Below are positions 40,901 to 50,455 of a stretch of 64,000 nucleotides of DNA, piece by piece. Made by a program: the position numbers and the translations under genes. A model generated the notes under the pieces. That model did not search any database and had not been told where the DNA came from. It worked only from the letters and a program-made list of their open reading frames with translations. Origin of the DNA: Brevibacterium ihuae. Lineage in GTDB: Bacteria > Actinomycetota > Actinomycetes > Actinomycetales > Brevibacteriaceae. The stretch lies in contig NZ_FXWZ01000003.1 of NCBI RefSeq assembly GCF_900184225.1, positions 1,863,684 to 1,927,683 of the forward strand, written 5' to 3'. The first letter of the stretch is position 1. Each line of letters opens with the position of its first letter.

Positions 40901-41809
40901 ATGACCGCCGCCACCGCACCGTCCCCGCGCGCCGTCGCGTTCAACCGCCGGAAGGCCGCCGCCGGGCGCGCCTGGAAGATGTTCCTCCGGGACCCCGCCG
41001 GCGTGTTCGGCGCCGTCGTCCTCGTCATCGTCGCGCTCATCGCGCTCCTCGCCCCGGTCATCGCCGACCGCTCGCTGCTCGACGTCACCCAGCAGCTCGA
41101 CCAGCCGCGCTACGCCCCGCCCTCGGCGGAGCATCCGCTCGGCACCGACAACTTCGGCCGCGAGCTCTGGGTCCGCATGGTGTGGGGCGCGCGCGTCTCG
41201 CTCCTCGTCGGCCTCGCCGCGACCGCGATGTCGATGGTCATCGGCACGATCATGGGCATGGCCGCCGGGCACTTCACCGGCTTCGTCGGCGGGCTCATCA
41301 TGCGGGTCATCGACTTCTTCCTCGTGCTGCCCTCGCTCCTGCTCGCCATCGTCCTGTCCTCCGTGCTCGATCGCGGCGTGTGGACGATCGTGCTCGCGAT
41401 CGGCATCACCTCGTGGGCGGGCACCGCGCGCGTCGTGCGCGCCCAGACGCTGTCCGCGGAATCCCGGCTCTACATCGAGCGGGCCCGCGTGCTCGGCGCC
41501 GGCCACTGGCACATCATCGTCAAGCACCTGCTGCCCGCGGTGCTCCCGCTCGTCATGGCCAACACCACCCTCACCGTCGGCACCGCGATCATCGCCGAGT
41601 CGACGCTCGCCTTCCTCGGACTCGGCGACACCACGCAGCAGTCCTGGGGCACGATCCTCAAGAACGCCATGGACGTGTCCGCCGCGACGAGCGGGTACTG
41701 GTGGTACATCCTCACCCCGGGCATCGCGATCGTCATCGTCGTGCTCGCCTTCACCCTCGTCGGCCGCGCCTTCGAGGCGATCGCCAACCCGACCCTGAGG
41801 AGCCGCTGA
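40901..41809 (+). CDS. peptide ABC transporter permease, DppC-like
   Basis: A 302-residue protein. Helix at residues 35-55, then HPLGTDNFGRELWVRMVWGA, the DppC/OppC signature, and the EAA-like loop SAESRLYIERARVLGAGHWH. Six helices overall. It overlaps the ATPase gene by 1 bp (TGATG). Confidence 0.9.
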   Translation: MTAATAPSPRAVAFNRRKAAAGRAWKMFLRDPAGVFGAVVLVIVALIALLAPVIADRSLLDVTQQLDQPRYAPPSAEHPLGTDNFGRELWVRMVWGARVSLLVGLAATAMSMVIGTIMGMAAGHFTGFVGGLIMRVIDFFLVLPSLLLAIVLSSVLDRGVWTIVLAIGITSWAGTARVVRAQTLSAESRLYIERARVLGAGHWHIIVKHLLPAVLPLVMANTTLTVGTAIIAESTLAFLGLGDTTQQSWGTILKNAMDVSAATSGYWWYILTPGIAIVIVVLAFTLVGRAFEAIANPTLRSR

Positions 41810-43467
41810 TGCAGGAGATCGAATTCGACGACGTCACCATCCGCTACTCCTCGAACACGCGGCGCGGCGAGATCGCTGCGGTGCGCGGGGTCTCTCTCAC
41901 CGTGCCCGCCGGCGGCACCCTGGGGATCGCCGGCGAGTCCGGCTCCGGCAAGTCGACGCTCATCCTCAGCCTGCTCCGGCTGCTGCCGTCGAACGCGACG
42001 CTCACCGGCCGGGTGCTCGTGGGCGGCCGCGACCTCTCCGAGCTCAACTTCGGACAGCTCCGGGCGCTGCGCTGGTCGGACGCCTCGATCGTGTTCCAGG
42101 GAGCGCTCCACTCGCTCAACCCCGTGCGCACCGTCGGCCGGCAGATCCTCGAGGCGCTCGAGCTCCACGTCAAGGACGGCTGGCGCACGAAGGAGGAGCG
42201 CACCGCCCGGATGCACGACCTCCTCGCCCAGGTCGACCTGAGCGCCGACAAGGCGAAGGCCTACCCGCACGAGCTGTCCGGCGGGCAGAAGCAGCGCGTG
42301 ATGATCGCGATGGCGCTCGCCTGCGAACCGCACGTCATCATCGCCGACGAGCCCACGACCGCCCTCGACGTCATCGTCCAGCGCCAGGTCCTCCAGGTCC
42401 TCCAGCGGCTCGTCGCCGAACGCGGCATCACCCTGCTGATGATCTCCCACGACCTGTCCGTGCTCGCCGAGGTGTGCGAGCGGCTCGCGATCATGAAGGA
42501 CGGCGAGATCGTCGAGATCGGCGATTCCGCCGAGGTCTGCCGGAACCCGACCGAGGAGTACACCCGGGAGCTCGCCGAGGCCTTCCCGACGATCGGCGAC
42601 CGCGGCTCCCGCCTGCGGCCGGTGACCCGGAGGCCGGCCCGGATCGCCGGCGCCGCCGACGGCGCGGAGTTCGGCATGACCGACGAGGTCGTGCTCGAGG
42701 CCCGGAACCTCAGCGTCTCGTTCTCCGCGCGGGGCCGGCACGTGGGCGCGGTCCGCGACGTCGACCTCGCGCTGCACCGCGGCGAGATCCTCGCCGTCGT
42801 CGGCCAGTCCGGCTGCGGCAAGACGACGCTCGCCCGGAGCCTGCTCGGGCTCCAGGAGCCCGACCCGGGGTCGGAGATCCGGTTCCGCGGCGCACCGCTG
42901 GGCCGCCGCCCGGCCGAGCTGCGCGCCTTCCGGCGCGAGGTCCAGATGATCCTCCAGGACCCCTCGGGCTCGCTCAATCCCAAGCTCAGCGTCTACGAGT
43001 CCGTCGCCGAGGGCCTGCGCGTCCAGCGGTTCGACGGCGACGAGCGGGCGCGCGTGCTCGAAGTCCTCGCGAACACCGAGATGACGCCGGCGGAGGACTA
43101 TCTCGAGTCGATCCCGCAGGAGCTGTCCGGCGGCCAGCGCCAGCGCGTCGTCATCGCCGGTGCGCTCGCCCTCGAGCCCGAGGTGCTCATCGCCGACGAG
43201 CCGGTGGCGAGCCTCGACGCCTCGGTCCGCGGCGAGATCCTCTCCCTCATCCTCGAACTGCGCCGGAAGCTCGGCCTCACCGCGCTCGTCATCACCCACG
43301 ACCTCGGGCTCGCGTGGAACATCGCCGACACCGTGGCGGTGATGTACGAGGGGCGGATCGTCGAGCACGGCCCGGTCGAGCAGGTGCTGCTCGACCCGCA
43401 GCACGAGTACACCCGGACCCTGCTCGCCGCGGTGCCGAGCTTCCGGCTCGACCGGGTGAGCGGGTGA
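41809..43467 (+). CDS. fused DppD-DppF peptide-import ATPase
   Basis: A 552-residue protein with two complete ABC domains. First half: Walker A GESGSGKST, signature LSGGQKQR, Walker B VIIADEPTTALD. Second half (from about residue 295): Walker A GQSGCGKTT, signature LSGGQRQR, Walker B VLIADEPVASLD, with the peptide-importer tail HGPVEQVLLDPQHEYTRTLL. Fusion of the two ATPases into one chain is common in actinobacteria. ATG 41809 overlaps the permease stop; it ends in a 4-bp overlap with the peptidase gene. Confidence 0.92.
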   Translation: MQEIEFDDVTIRYSSNTRRGEIAAVRGVSLTVPAGGTLGIAGESGSGKSTLILSLLRLLPSNATLTGRVLVGGRDLSELNFGQLRALRWSDASIVFQGALHSLNPVRTVGRQILEALELHVKDGWRTKEERTARMHDLLAQVDLSADKAKAYPHELSGGQKQRVMIAMALACEPHVIIADEPTTALDVIVQRQVLQVLQRLVAERGITLLMISHDLSVLAEVCERLAIMKDGEIVEIGDSAEVCRNPTEEYTRELAEAFPTIGDRGSRLRPVTRRPARIAGAADGAEFGMTDEVVLEARNLSVSFSARGRHVGAVRDVDLALHRGEILAVVGQSGCGKTTLARSLLGLQEPDPGSEIRFRGAPLGRRPAELRAFRREVQMILQDPSGSLNPKLSVYESVAEGLRVQRFDGDERARVLEVLANTEMTPAEDYLESIPQELSGGQRQRVVIAGALALEPEVLIADEPVASLDASVRGEILSLILELRRKLGLTALVITHDLGLAWNIADTVAVMYEGRIVEHGPVEQVLLDPQHEYTRTLLAAVPSFRLDRVSG

Positions 43468-44453
43468 GACGCACCGCCGCCGAGGCGTTCCTCGACACCG
43501 CACCGCTCGCGCCCGGGGACCGGGTGCACCTCATCGCCGCCTCCGGGCCGACCGACGACGCCGGGTACGCCTTCGCGGTGCGGACCCTCGAGTCCTGGGG
43601 GCTCGAGGTCGTGCCCGGTGCCCACGTGCGCGCCGTCCACCCGGACTATCCGTACCTCGCCGGCACCGACGAGCAGCGCGCCGCCGACCTCACCGCCGCG
43701 TGGTGCGACCCCGACGCGAGCGCGGTGATCTGCCTGCGCGGCGGCTACGGGGCGATGCGGCTGCTCGACTCCCTCGACTTCCCGCTCCTCGGGACCCACG
43801 CGCTCCGCCCCGACGGCCGCCCCAAGCTGCTTGCCGGCTCCTCCGACGTCACCGCGCTCCACCAGGCCTGGGCGCACCACCTGCGGGTGCCCACCCTGTT
43901 CTGCCCGATGGTCGGCAATGCGGTGTTCCGCACCTCGACGGCCATCGCGGCCGACGTGCGCTCCTGGCTGTTCGCACCGTGGCGCGGACGCACGGTGTCC
44001 GGCCCCGCGGCGCGCACCCTCGTCCCCACCGCGCCCGGCGCCCCGGTCCGCGCCCGCCTCACCGGCGGCAACCTCAGCCTGCTCGCGGCTTCGCTCGGCG
44101 CCCCGGAGAACCCCGTCCCCGGTACCGAAGCGCGCGGCATCGTCCTCCTCGAGGACGTCGACGAGGAGCTCTACCGACTCGACAACCTCATGCTCCAGCT
44201 CACGCGCAGCGGCTGGCTGTCCGGAGCGCAGGCCGTCGTGCTCGGCTCGTGGGAGGATTGCGGGCCCCTCGACGCCGTCGAGCCGCTCATGCGCGACACG
44301 CTCGCCGACCTCGGCGTGCCCGTCGTGTGGGAGCTCGGGTTCGGCCACGCCCCCGACGCCCTGAGCGTCCCCCTCGGTGTCACCGCCGAGCTCACCGCCC
44401 CGGCGGACGGACCGCCCGTCCTCACCGTCATCGACCCGCAGGAGGATCCGTGA
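43464..44453 (+). CDS. LD-carboxypeptidase (peptidase S66 family)
   Basis: A 329-residue protein. GTG start overlaps the ATPase stop. The S66 nucleophile is Ser127 in LLAGSSDVTALHQA; the Glu of the triad is expected in IVLLEDVDEELYRLDNLMLQ and the His in LGFGHAPDALSVPLG. The family cuts the L,D bond of cytoplasmic murein tetrapeptides (LdcA) or detoxifies peptide-nucleotide antibiotics (MccF). The setting behind a peptide importer favours degradation of imported wall peptides; the MccF alternative is possible. Confidence 0.85.
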   Translation: MRRTAAEAFLDTAPLAPGDRVHLIAASGPTDDAGYAFAVRTLESWGLEVVPGAHVRAVHPDYPYLAGTDEQRAADLTAAWCDPDASAVICLRGGYGAMRLLDSLDFPLLGTHALRPDGRPKLLAGSSDVTALHQAWAHHLRVPTLFCPMVGNAVFRTSTAIAADVRSWLFAPWRGRTVSGPAARTLVPTAPGAPVRARLTGGNLSLLAASLGAPENPVPGTEARGIVLLEDVDEELYRLDNLMLQLTRSGWLSGAQAVVLGSWEDCGPLDAVEPLMRDTLADLGVPVVWELGFGHAPDALSVPLGVTAELTAPADGPPVLTVIDPQEDP

Positions 44454-45322
44454 ACCCGCACCCGCACGACGGCACCGGCGCCGCCCTCGACTTCACCGCG
44501 CTGCCCGGCGTCGAGTTCTCGGCGCTCGCCGTCGACATCGACACCGGCCGCACCCTGTTCTCCCACGGCCCGGACCGTGTGCTGTCCACGGCGAGCATCG
44601 CGAAGATCTTCCTCCTCCACGCCGCCCTGCGGATGGTCGACCGCGGGGAGCTGTCCCTCGACGAGCGCCTGCGCCGCCGGCCCTCGGAGCGGGTCGACGA
44701 ATCGGGGCTGTGGTACCTCCTCCAGCAGGACAGCCTGAGCGTGTTCGACATCGGGATGCTCATCGGCGCGTTCAGCGACAACTTCGCCACCAACGTGCTG
44801 CTCCGCCGGGTCGGCCTCGACCGGGTCGCCGAATCCGTCGCGGAGCTCGGCTACACCGACTCCGCCCTCCACGACTTCCTCCGCTGGCCGCGGCCCGCGG
44901 GTGCCCCGGCGCGCCTGTCGAGCGGCACCGCCGGCGAGATCGCCGACTTCATGGCCCGGCTCGCCCGCGACGAGCTGTTCGATGCGGCGCACTCCGAGGT
45001 GCTCCGGCGGTGGCTCGGAGCGGGCGCCGACACCTCGATGGTCGCCTCGGCCTTCGAGCCGGACCCGCTCGCGCACTACTACTACACCCGCGGCTCGTGG
45101 GTGTGGAACAAGACCGGGACCGATTCCACCGTGCGCTGCGACGCCGGGGTCGCGATGACCCGGGAATCCCGGGTCGCCTATGCGGTGTTCGCCAACTGGG
45201 AGCCGGACACGGACCGGGTGCTCGAGGTCATGCCGCTCATGCGGCGGGCCGGCGAGGCGATCGGCGCGTACCTCCAGCCCGAGATCTACGGCGCGGCCCA
45301 TCCCGCCGGAGAGGACGACTGA
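44450..45322 (+). CDS. class A beta-lactamase-fold serine hydrolase
   Basis: A 290-residue protein with GTG start in a 4-bp overlap. The active-site triad of motifs is complete: S49-x-x-K52 in LSTASIAKIF, SDN at 109-111 in FSDNFATN, and KTG in VWNKTGTDS. No signal peptide is seen, so it should stay in the cytoplasm, unlike secreted penicillinases. That and the neighbours (LD-carboxypeptidase, dipeptidase) suggest a D-amino-acid peptidase or amidohydrolase rather than an antibiotic resistance enzyme. Confidence 0.82.
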   Translation: MNPHPHDGTGAALDFTALPGVEFSALAVDIDTGRTLFSHGPDRVLSTASIAKIFLLHAALRMVDRGELSLDERLRRRPSERVDESGLWYLLQQDSLSVFDIGMLIGAFSDNFATNVLLRRVGLDRVAESVAELGYTDSALHDFLRWPRPAGAPARLSSGTAGEIADFMARLARDELFDAAHSEVLRRWLGAGADTSMVASAFEPDPLAHYYYTRGSWVWNKTGTDSTVRCDAGVAMTRESRVAYAVFANWEPDTDRVLEVMPLMRRAGEAIGAYLQPEIYGAAHPAGEDD

Positions 45323-45323
45323 C

Positions 45324-46349
45324 ATGATCGACGTGTTCGACGGCCACAACGACCTGCCCTGGCATCTCCGCGAGACCCGCGATCGCTCGGTCGCGGACCT
45401 CCGCTCCGCCGCAGTGTCGCCCTTCACCACGCTCGACCAGCTCCATGCGGGCGGGGTGGCCGCCCAGTTCTGGTCCGTCTACGTCCACAGCTCGGTCACC
45501 GGACCGGAGGCCGTGCGCGCCACGCTCGAGCAGATCGACCTCGTCCACCGGATGGTCGAGGCCTACCCCGACGACCTCGTGTGGGCCCCGACCGCCGCCG
45601 CGGTGCGCGCCGCACGCGGGACGGGCCGCGTCGCCTCGCTGCTGGGCGTCGAGGGCGGACAGCAGATCGACGAGTCGCTCGACGTGCTGCGGATGTACGC
45701 CCGGCTGGGCGTGCGGTACATGACGCTCACGTGGTCGACGACCCACAGCTGGGCCGATTCCGCGACCGACGAGGCCCGCCACGGGGGGCTCACCGCATTC
45801 GGCCGGGAGGTCGTGTGGGAGATGAACCGGATCGGGATGATCGTCGACCTCTCCCACGTCGCCCCGAGCGTCATGCACCAGGCCCTCGACATCACCGACC
45901 TGCCGGTGATCTTCAGCCACTCCTGCGTGCACGCGCTCAACCCGCACCCGCGCAACATCCCCGCCGACGTGCTCGACCGGCTGCCCGGCAACGGCGGGGG
46001 GGCGATGGTGACGTTCGTCCCCTCCTTCGTCACCGACGCCCGGCGGCGCTGGGTCGAGGACGGCGAGGTCGGCACCCCGCCCGCGGTCACGCCCGCCGAC
46101 GTCGCCGACCACTGCGACCTCCTGCGCGAGCAGGTCGGCATCGATCACGTGGGCCTGGGCGCGGACCTGTGCGGGACCGATTCGATGCCCACCGGGCTCG
46201 ACGACGCCTCGGCCTATCCCGCGCTGTTCGAGGAGCTCGGGCGGCGCGGCTGGAGCGACGCCGAGCTCCTCAAGCTCGGGTACGAGAACGTCCTCGCCGT
46301 CCTCGACGCCCACGACCCGCGCCACGCCGCGACCACCGGCGACCACTGA
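45324..46349 (+). CDS. membrane-dipeptidase-like peptidase M19
   Basis: A 341-residue zinc dipeptidase without signal peptide. Metal ligands are visible: HxD in FDGHNDLPWH, Glu in SLLGVEGGQQI, His in IVDLSHVAPSVM and VIFSHSCVHALNPHPRN, and Asp in HVGLGADLCGT. M19 enzymes cleave dipeptides, often with a D-residue at the C-terminus. It follows the serine hydrolase by 1 bp and would complete breakdown of imported peptides to amino acids. Confidence 0.9.
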   Translation: MIDVFDGHNDLPWHLRETRDRSVADLRSAAVSPFTTLDQLHAGGVAAQFWSVYVHSSVTGPEAVRATLEQIDLVHRMVEAYPDDLVWAPTAAAVRAARGTGRVASLLGVEGGQQIDESLDVLRMYARLGVRYMTLTWSTTHSWADSATDEARHGGLTAFGREVVWEMNRIGMIVDLSHVAPSVMHQALDITDLPVIFSHSCVHALNPHPRNIPADVLDRLPGNGGGAMVTFVPSFVTDARRRWVEDGEVGTPPAVTPADVADHCDLLREQVGIDHVGLGADLCGTDSMPTGLDDASAYPALFEELGRRGWSDAELLKLGYENVLAVLDAHDPRHAATTGDH

Positions 46350-46371
46350 CCCGGAAGGATCCGAACCGCCC

Positions 46372-47076
46372 ATGCCCCGCGTACTCCTCATCGTCAACGA
46401 CATCGAATCCGGACCCCGCCGGCTCACCCAGTGGCTCATCGACGAGCACCTCGACATCGACGTCCGCGTCGGCGCGGCCGGGTCGGTCCCGGAGCCGGCG
46501 GCGCTCGCGGACTACGACGGGATGATCATGCTCGGCGGCGGGTACATGCCCGACGACACCGCCGGTGCGCCGTGGCTCGGCCCGGAGGCCGACCTCGTCC
46601 GGCACGCGCTCGACCGGGGCATGCCGCAGCTCGGGATCTGCCTCGGCGGCCAGCTCCTCGCCCATGTCGGCGGGGGAGCGGTGGCGGCCGAATCCGGCGC
46701 CCCGGAGAAGGGATCCACACCGATCACCCTCACTGCCGAGGCCGCCGCGGACCCGCTGTTCGGCGGGCTGCGGACCTCGACCGCGTTCATCGAGAGCCAC
46801 GTCGACCGGATCACCGCGCTGCCGCCCGGCGCCGTGCTCCTCGCCCGGAGCGAGCTCTGCGAGATCCAGGCCTTCCGGTTGGGGGAGCGGGCCTGGGGAC
46901 TCCAGTTCCATCCCGAGGCGGGACCGGAGAACGTCCGGAGCTGGGACGCCGCGAAGCTCGCCGCGCTCGGCTTCGACAAGGACGCGCTCATCGCCGGGGC
47001 CGAGGCCGCCCAGCCGGGGACCGAGGTCGACGCGCGGGCGATGATCGCGGGGTTCGCCGCGCTCCTCCGCAGCTGA
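46372..47076 (+). CDS. class I glutamine amidotransferase-like protein
   Basis: A 234-residue protein. The nucleophile is Cys in QLGICLGGQLLAHVGGG, and the catalytic His-x-Glu is in GLQFHPEAGPENV. There is no synthetase domain, so it is either a free glutaminase or gamma-glutamyl hydrolase, or works with a partner elsewhere. GGAAGGA precedes ATG 46372. Last gene of the unit; it may deal with gamma-glutamyl bonds such as gamma-D-Glu in wall peptides (inference). Confidence 0.82.
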   Translation: MPRVLLIVNDIESGPRRLTQWLIDEHLDIDVRVGAAGSVPEPAALADYDGMIMLGGGYMPDDTAGAPWLGPEADLVRHALDRGMPQLGICLGGQLLAHVGGGAVAAESGAPEKGSTPITLTAEAAADPLFGGLRTSTAFIESHVDRITALPPGAVLLARSELCEIQAFRLGERAWGLQFHPEAGPENVRSWDAAKLAALGFDKDALIAGAEAAQPGTEVDARAMIAGFAALLRS

Positions 47077-47122
47077 CGCTCCCGCACCCTCCCCGCTCGC
47101 ACGACCCCGTGCGCACGGCGGG

Positions 47123-48574
47123 TCAGCGCGCGATGCGCTCCCGCCAGGCCGCGAGGATCTCGGGCTCGGTCGGCCGCGAGGCGAGCGAGCCCACGACGTA
47201 GGCGACGGCGGAGGCGAGCAGTCCGAGGTAGATCGCCGGGTTCGCGTAGATGCCGGCGACGACCATGATGACGATCGTGGTGAGCGCGCCGACGATCATC
47301 CCCGCGAGCACGCCGATGATCGTGCCGCGGCGCCAGACGAGGCCGCCGAGGATCGGCACGAACAGACCGCACACGAGGAGGTTGTAGGCGACGGTGAGCG
47401 CCTCGACGACGCTCGGCATGATGCAGGCGAGCACGATCGTCACCGCGCCGAGGCTGAGCAGGTAGAGGCGGGAGTCGCGCACCTCGTCGCCGGTCTCGCG
47501 GACGAGTCCGCCGCGCAGCGCGCTGCCGATCCGGTTGCGGGGAGCACCGCGGGAGGCGAGCACGGGTTCGACGACGTCCTGCCGGAACACCGTCGAGGCG
47601 GCGAGCAGTGCGCCCGACGACGTCGACATCACCGCAGAGAGGGCGGCAGCGAGGACGAGCCCGGCGAGCACCGGCGTCATCGACGAGTCGACGACGGCGA
47701 CGAATACGTCGTCGCTCACCTCGATCCCGGGCACGATGACCTGAGCGGCGGTGCCGACGAGCGCGCCGGCGACGGCGTAGAGCAGGCAGTAGATGCCGGC
47801 GGACAGCCCGCCCCACCGCGCGACCCCCGGGGTGCGGGCGGTGAATACGCGCTGCCAGATGTCCTGGCCGATGAGCAGTCCGAGCGTGTAGATGAGGAAG
47901 TAGGTGAGGATCGCTTCGGGCCCGATCGCCACCGGGTCGAACGCCGTGGGCCCGAGCTCGGCGCTGATCGCTCCGAATCCGCCCGCCTCGGTGATGACGA
48001 GCGGCAGCAGGATGAGGAAGATCCCGATCGTCTGGATGATGAACTGGACGAAGTCGGTGAGGGTGATCGACCACATGCCGCCGAGCATCGAGTAGACGAT
48101 GACCACCGTCCCGCCGAGCAGGATCGCCGGCACCCGGTCGATGCCGAGCAGGGCGTGGAAGATCGTGCCGTAGGCCACCGTCGACGTCGTCGAGATCATG
48201 AGCCCGTAGGCGGTCATGATGAGGCCGGAGACCAGGCGCGAGCCGGAGCCGTAGCGCAGCTCGAGCATCTGGGAGACCGTGTAGATCTCGAGCCGTTGGA
48301 TCTTCGGGGCGAAGAACAACGACAGCAGGACGATGCCGAGCCCGATGCAGAACACGAGCCACATGCCCGACAGGCCGAACTCGTACCCGAGTCCCACTCC
48401 GCCCACCGTGGACGCGCCGCCGAGCACGACGGCGGCCATGGTGCCGGTGAACAGGACGGGGCCGAGCCGGCGGCCGGCGACGAGGTAGTCCTCCTGGTTC
48501 TTGGCGCGCATGCGGCCCCAGAACCCGAAGGCGATCATGGCGGCGAGGTACAGGAGGACGATGGCGACGTCCAT
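47123..48574 (-). CDS. sodium:solute symporter (SSS family)
   Basis: A 483-residue protein with about 13 helices. Family marks: NQEDYLVAGRRLGPVLFTG near residue 30, SMLGGMWSITLTDFVQFIIQ near 185, and AALSAVMSTSSGALLAASTV near 315. It imports an organic solute with sodium. It is the last gene of a three-gene unit with a TPP enzyme and a ureohydrolase (60 bp upstream), so its solute is probably a guanidino acid or related amino acid. Converges with the amidotransferase gene. Confidence 0.9.
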   Translation of the reverse strand: MDVAIVLLYLAAMIAFGFWGRMRAKNQEDYLVAGRRLGPVLFTGTMAAVVLGGASTVGGVGLGYEFGLSGMWLVFCIGLGIVLLSLFFAPKIQRLEIYTVSQMLELRYGSGSRLVSGLIMTAYGLMISTTSTVAYGTIFHALLGIDRVPAILLGGTVVIVYSMLGGMWSITLTDFVQFIIQTIGIFLILLPLVITEAGGFGAISAELGPTAFDPVAIGPEAILTYFLIYTLGLLIGQDIWQRVFTARTPGVARWGGLSAGIYCLLYAVAGALVGTAAQVIVPGIEVSDDVFVAVVDSSMTPVLAGLVLAAALSAVMSTSSGALLAASTVFRQDVVEPVLASRGAPRNRIGSALRGGLVRETGDEVRDSRLYLLSLGAVTIVLACIMPSVVEALTVAYNLLVCGLFVPILGGLVWRRGTIIGVLAGMIVGALTTIVIMVVAGIYANPAIYLGLLASAVAYVVGSLASRPTEPEILAAWRERIAR

Positions 48575-48634
48575 GGGAATCTCCTCAGGGGTGGACAGCG
48601 GTGCGGCGGCGGACCGGATGCGGAGCGCGGTGGC

Positions 48635-50455
48635 TCAGCGGGGAGCGAGAACGTGGATGACTGTCGGACGATCGGCGGTGAGGGCTGCGGAGACCGCCGC
48701 GCGCACGGCGGAGTCGAACTTCGGGGACTCGACGGGCACGTCCACGGTGGTGCCATGGGCGCCCATCGCCCGGCCGAGGGCGGCGAAATCGGGCCGCGCG
48801 AGGCGGACGGCGAACGGCGCCATGTCCCGGGCGGTCATCTGGTCCTCGATCTCCGCGTAGCCGCCGTTGTCGACGACGACGAAGGGGATCGCGAGTCCGA
48901 GTTCGACGGCCGTCATGACCTCCTGCACAGAGAACATCGCCGCACCGTCGCCCAACAGCGCGACGACCGCCCGCTCGGGCGCGGCGATCTTCGCCCCGAG
49001 GGCTGCGGGGATGCCGTAGCCGAGGGTCGCGAAGCCCGGCATGTAGAGGAGCTGATCGGGCCGCCGGGCGCGCAGGGCGTGGACGGTCCCGTCGTAGGTG
49101 ACCTGGGACGAGTCCCCGCCGATGACGACGTCCGGGCCGCCCGCCGCGGCGACGGCGCGGGTGATCCGGGAGCCGATGCCCGCCTCGTCGAACTCGGCGG
49201 CGCACGCCGTGCGCAGGTCCTCCGCCCGGCGCCGCCCGTCGGTGGTGTCCGCAGCGGCACTCGCAACGGACCCCTGCGGGGCTCCGTCGCCGTCCGCACC
49301 GCCGCGGCCCGCGTCGAGGGCGGTGAGGAGCGCGTCGAGGAAGATCCCGGTGTCGGAGTGGACGAGGACGTCGCCGATGAGGTTCTTGTTGAGCTGATCG
49401 GGGTCGATGTCGCAGCGGATGACCTGCTGCCCGTCGGGGCGCGGGGCGCGGACGTCGCGCGCAGACTCGAGCGCCAGGCCGTCGGTGGTGCCGGCGGGGC
49501 CGGGCGCGGCCGATCCCGCGGGGTCGTGCGCCGGCCCGTTCTGCGCTCCCACGGATCCGCCCCAGAGGTCGGAGTCCGCGAGCTCGGTGCCGAGCACGAG
49601 GAGCACGTCGGCGTCCCGGCTCGCCTCCTGCACGGCACCGAACCGGATGTTCGAGCCGAGGGCGAGCGGGTGGGACTCGTCGAGCACGCCCTTGCCGTTG
49701 CACGTCGTCGCCACCGGCGCATCGAGGCGCTCGGCGAGCGCGGTGAGGCGGTCCGCGGCGTGCCGGGAGCCGCCGCCGGCGATGATGAGGGGTCGGCGGG
49801 CGCCCCGGAGCAGACCGGCGGCCCGGTCCACGGTGTCCGCGGTAGCGCGCGGCAGCCGCGGGGCGAGCGGGTGCGGAGCGGTGCCCCACCACGGTCCCTC
49901 GAGGACGTCGAGGGGGACTTCGATGTGGACCGGCCCGGGGCGGCTCGAGGCGAAGAGGGCGAACGCATCGGCGACGGCCTGGGCGGCCCCCTCGGCGGTC
50001 CGGGCTCGGCGGGAGGAGACGAGCGGATGGCTGAGCGCGCCGGAGGAGTCCTTGGTCTCGTGGAGCAGCCCGGCGTCCGCGCCCTCCATGCCGGTGGGCA
50101 CGCCGGGGGAGAGGATGAGCATCGGCCGGGACTCGGCGTAGGCGGTGGCCGCGGCGGTGACGACGTTCGTCAGGCCCGGCCCCGAGGTCGTGATGACGAC
50201 CCCGGGCCGGCCGCTGAGCAGGTGGTAGCCGTCGGCGGCGTAGCCCGCTCCCTGCTCGTGGCGGGGAGTCACAGCGGCGATGCCGAAGTGCGGCAGGTGG
50301 CGGTAGAGCTCGAGGTTGTGCGTGCCCGGGATGCCGAAGATCGTGTCGACCCCGTGGGCCGCGAGCGTGGCGACGACGGCGAGTCCGCCGTTGCGGTTCG
50401 CCGCGGGCAGCGTGTCCGACGGGGTCGCTGCTGCGGCGGTGTGCAGGTCGTTCAC
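48635..50455 (-). CDS. thiamine-diphosphate-dependent enzyme, probable 2-oxo acid decarboxylase
   Basis: A 606-residue protein. The catalytic Glu is in [15 protein letters not shown] and the cofactor motif starts [20 protein letters not shown] and ends with VVVDNGGY. The central domain has an Asp/Gly/Ala-rich insertion. GTG 50455 overlaps the ureohydrolase stop, so both are made together. It resembles acetolactate synthases, but no small subunit or ilv gene is present. In the arginine transaminase route of pseudomonads a TPP enzyme (AruI) decarboxylates 2-ketoarginine and a ureohydrolase later releases urea; that pairing is the best guide. Confidence 0.8.
   Translation of the reverse strand: MNDLHTAAAATPSDTLPAANRNGGLAVVATLAAHGVDTIFGIPGTHNLELYRHLPHFGIAAVTPRHEQGAGYAADGYHLLSGRPGVVITTSGPGLTNVVTAAATAYAESRPMLILSPGVPTGMEGADAGLLHETKDSSGALSHPLVSSRRARTAEGAAQAVADAFALFASSRPGPVHIEVPLDVLEGPWWGTAPHPLAPRLPRATADTVDRAAGLLRGARRPLIIAGGGSRHAADRLTALAERLDAPVATTCNGKGVLDESHPLALGSNIRFGAVQEASRDADVLLVLGTELADSDLWGGSVGAQNGPAHDPAGSAAPGPAGTTDGLALESARDVRAPRPDGQQVIRCDIDPDQLNKNLIGDVLVHSDTGIFLDALLTALDAGRGGADGDGAPQGSVASAAADTTDGRRRAEDLRTACAAEFDEAGIGSRITRAVAAAGGPDVVIGGDSSQVTYDGTVHALRARRPDQLLYMPGFATLGYGIPAALGAKIAAPERAVVALLGDGAAMFSVQEVMTAVELGLAIPFVVVDNGGYAEIEDQMTARDMAPFAVRLARPDFAALGRAMGAHGTTVDVPVESPKFDSAVRAAVSAALTADRPTVIHVLAPR

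Noticed and set aside
44450-45322. Antibiotic-resistance beta-lactamase
   Set aside because: All active-site motifs are there, but no signal peptide is seen and the context is peptide import and peptidases.
48635-50455. Acetolactate synthase (ilvB)
   Set aside because: No regulatory subunit or branched-chain genes follow, and the gene is translationally coupled to a ureohydrolase. A 2-oxo acid decarboxylase fits better, though not proven.
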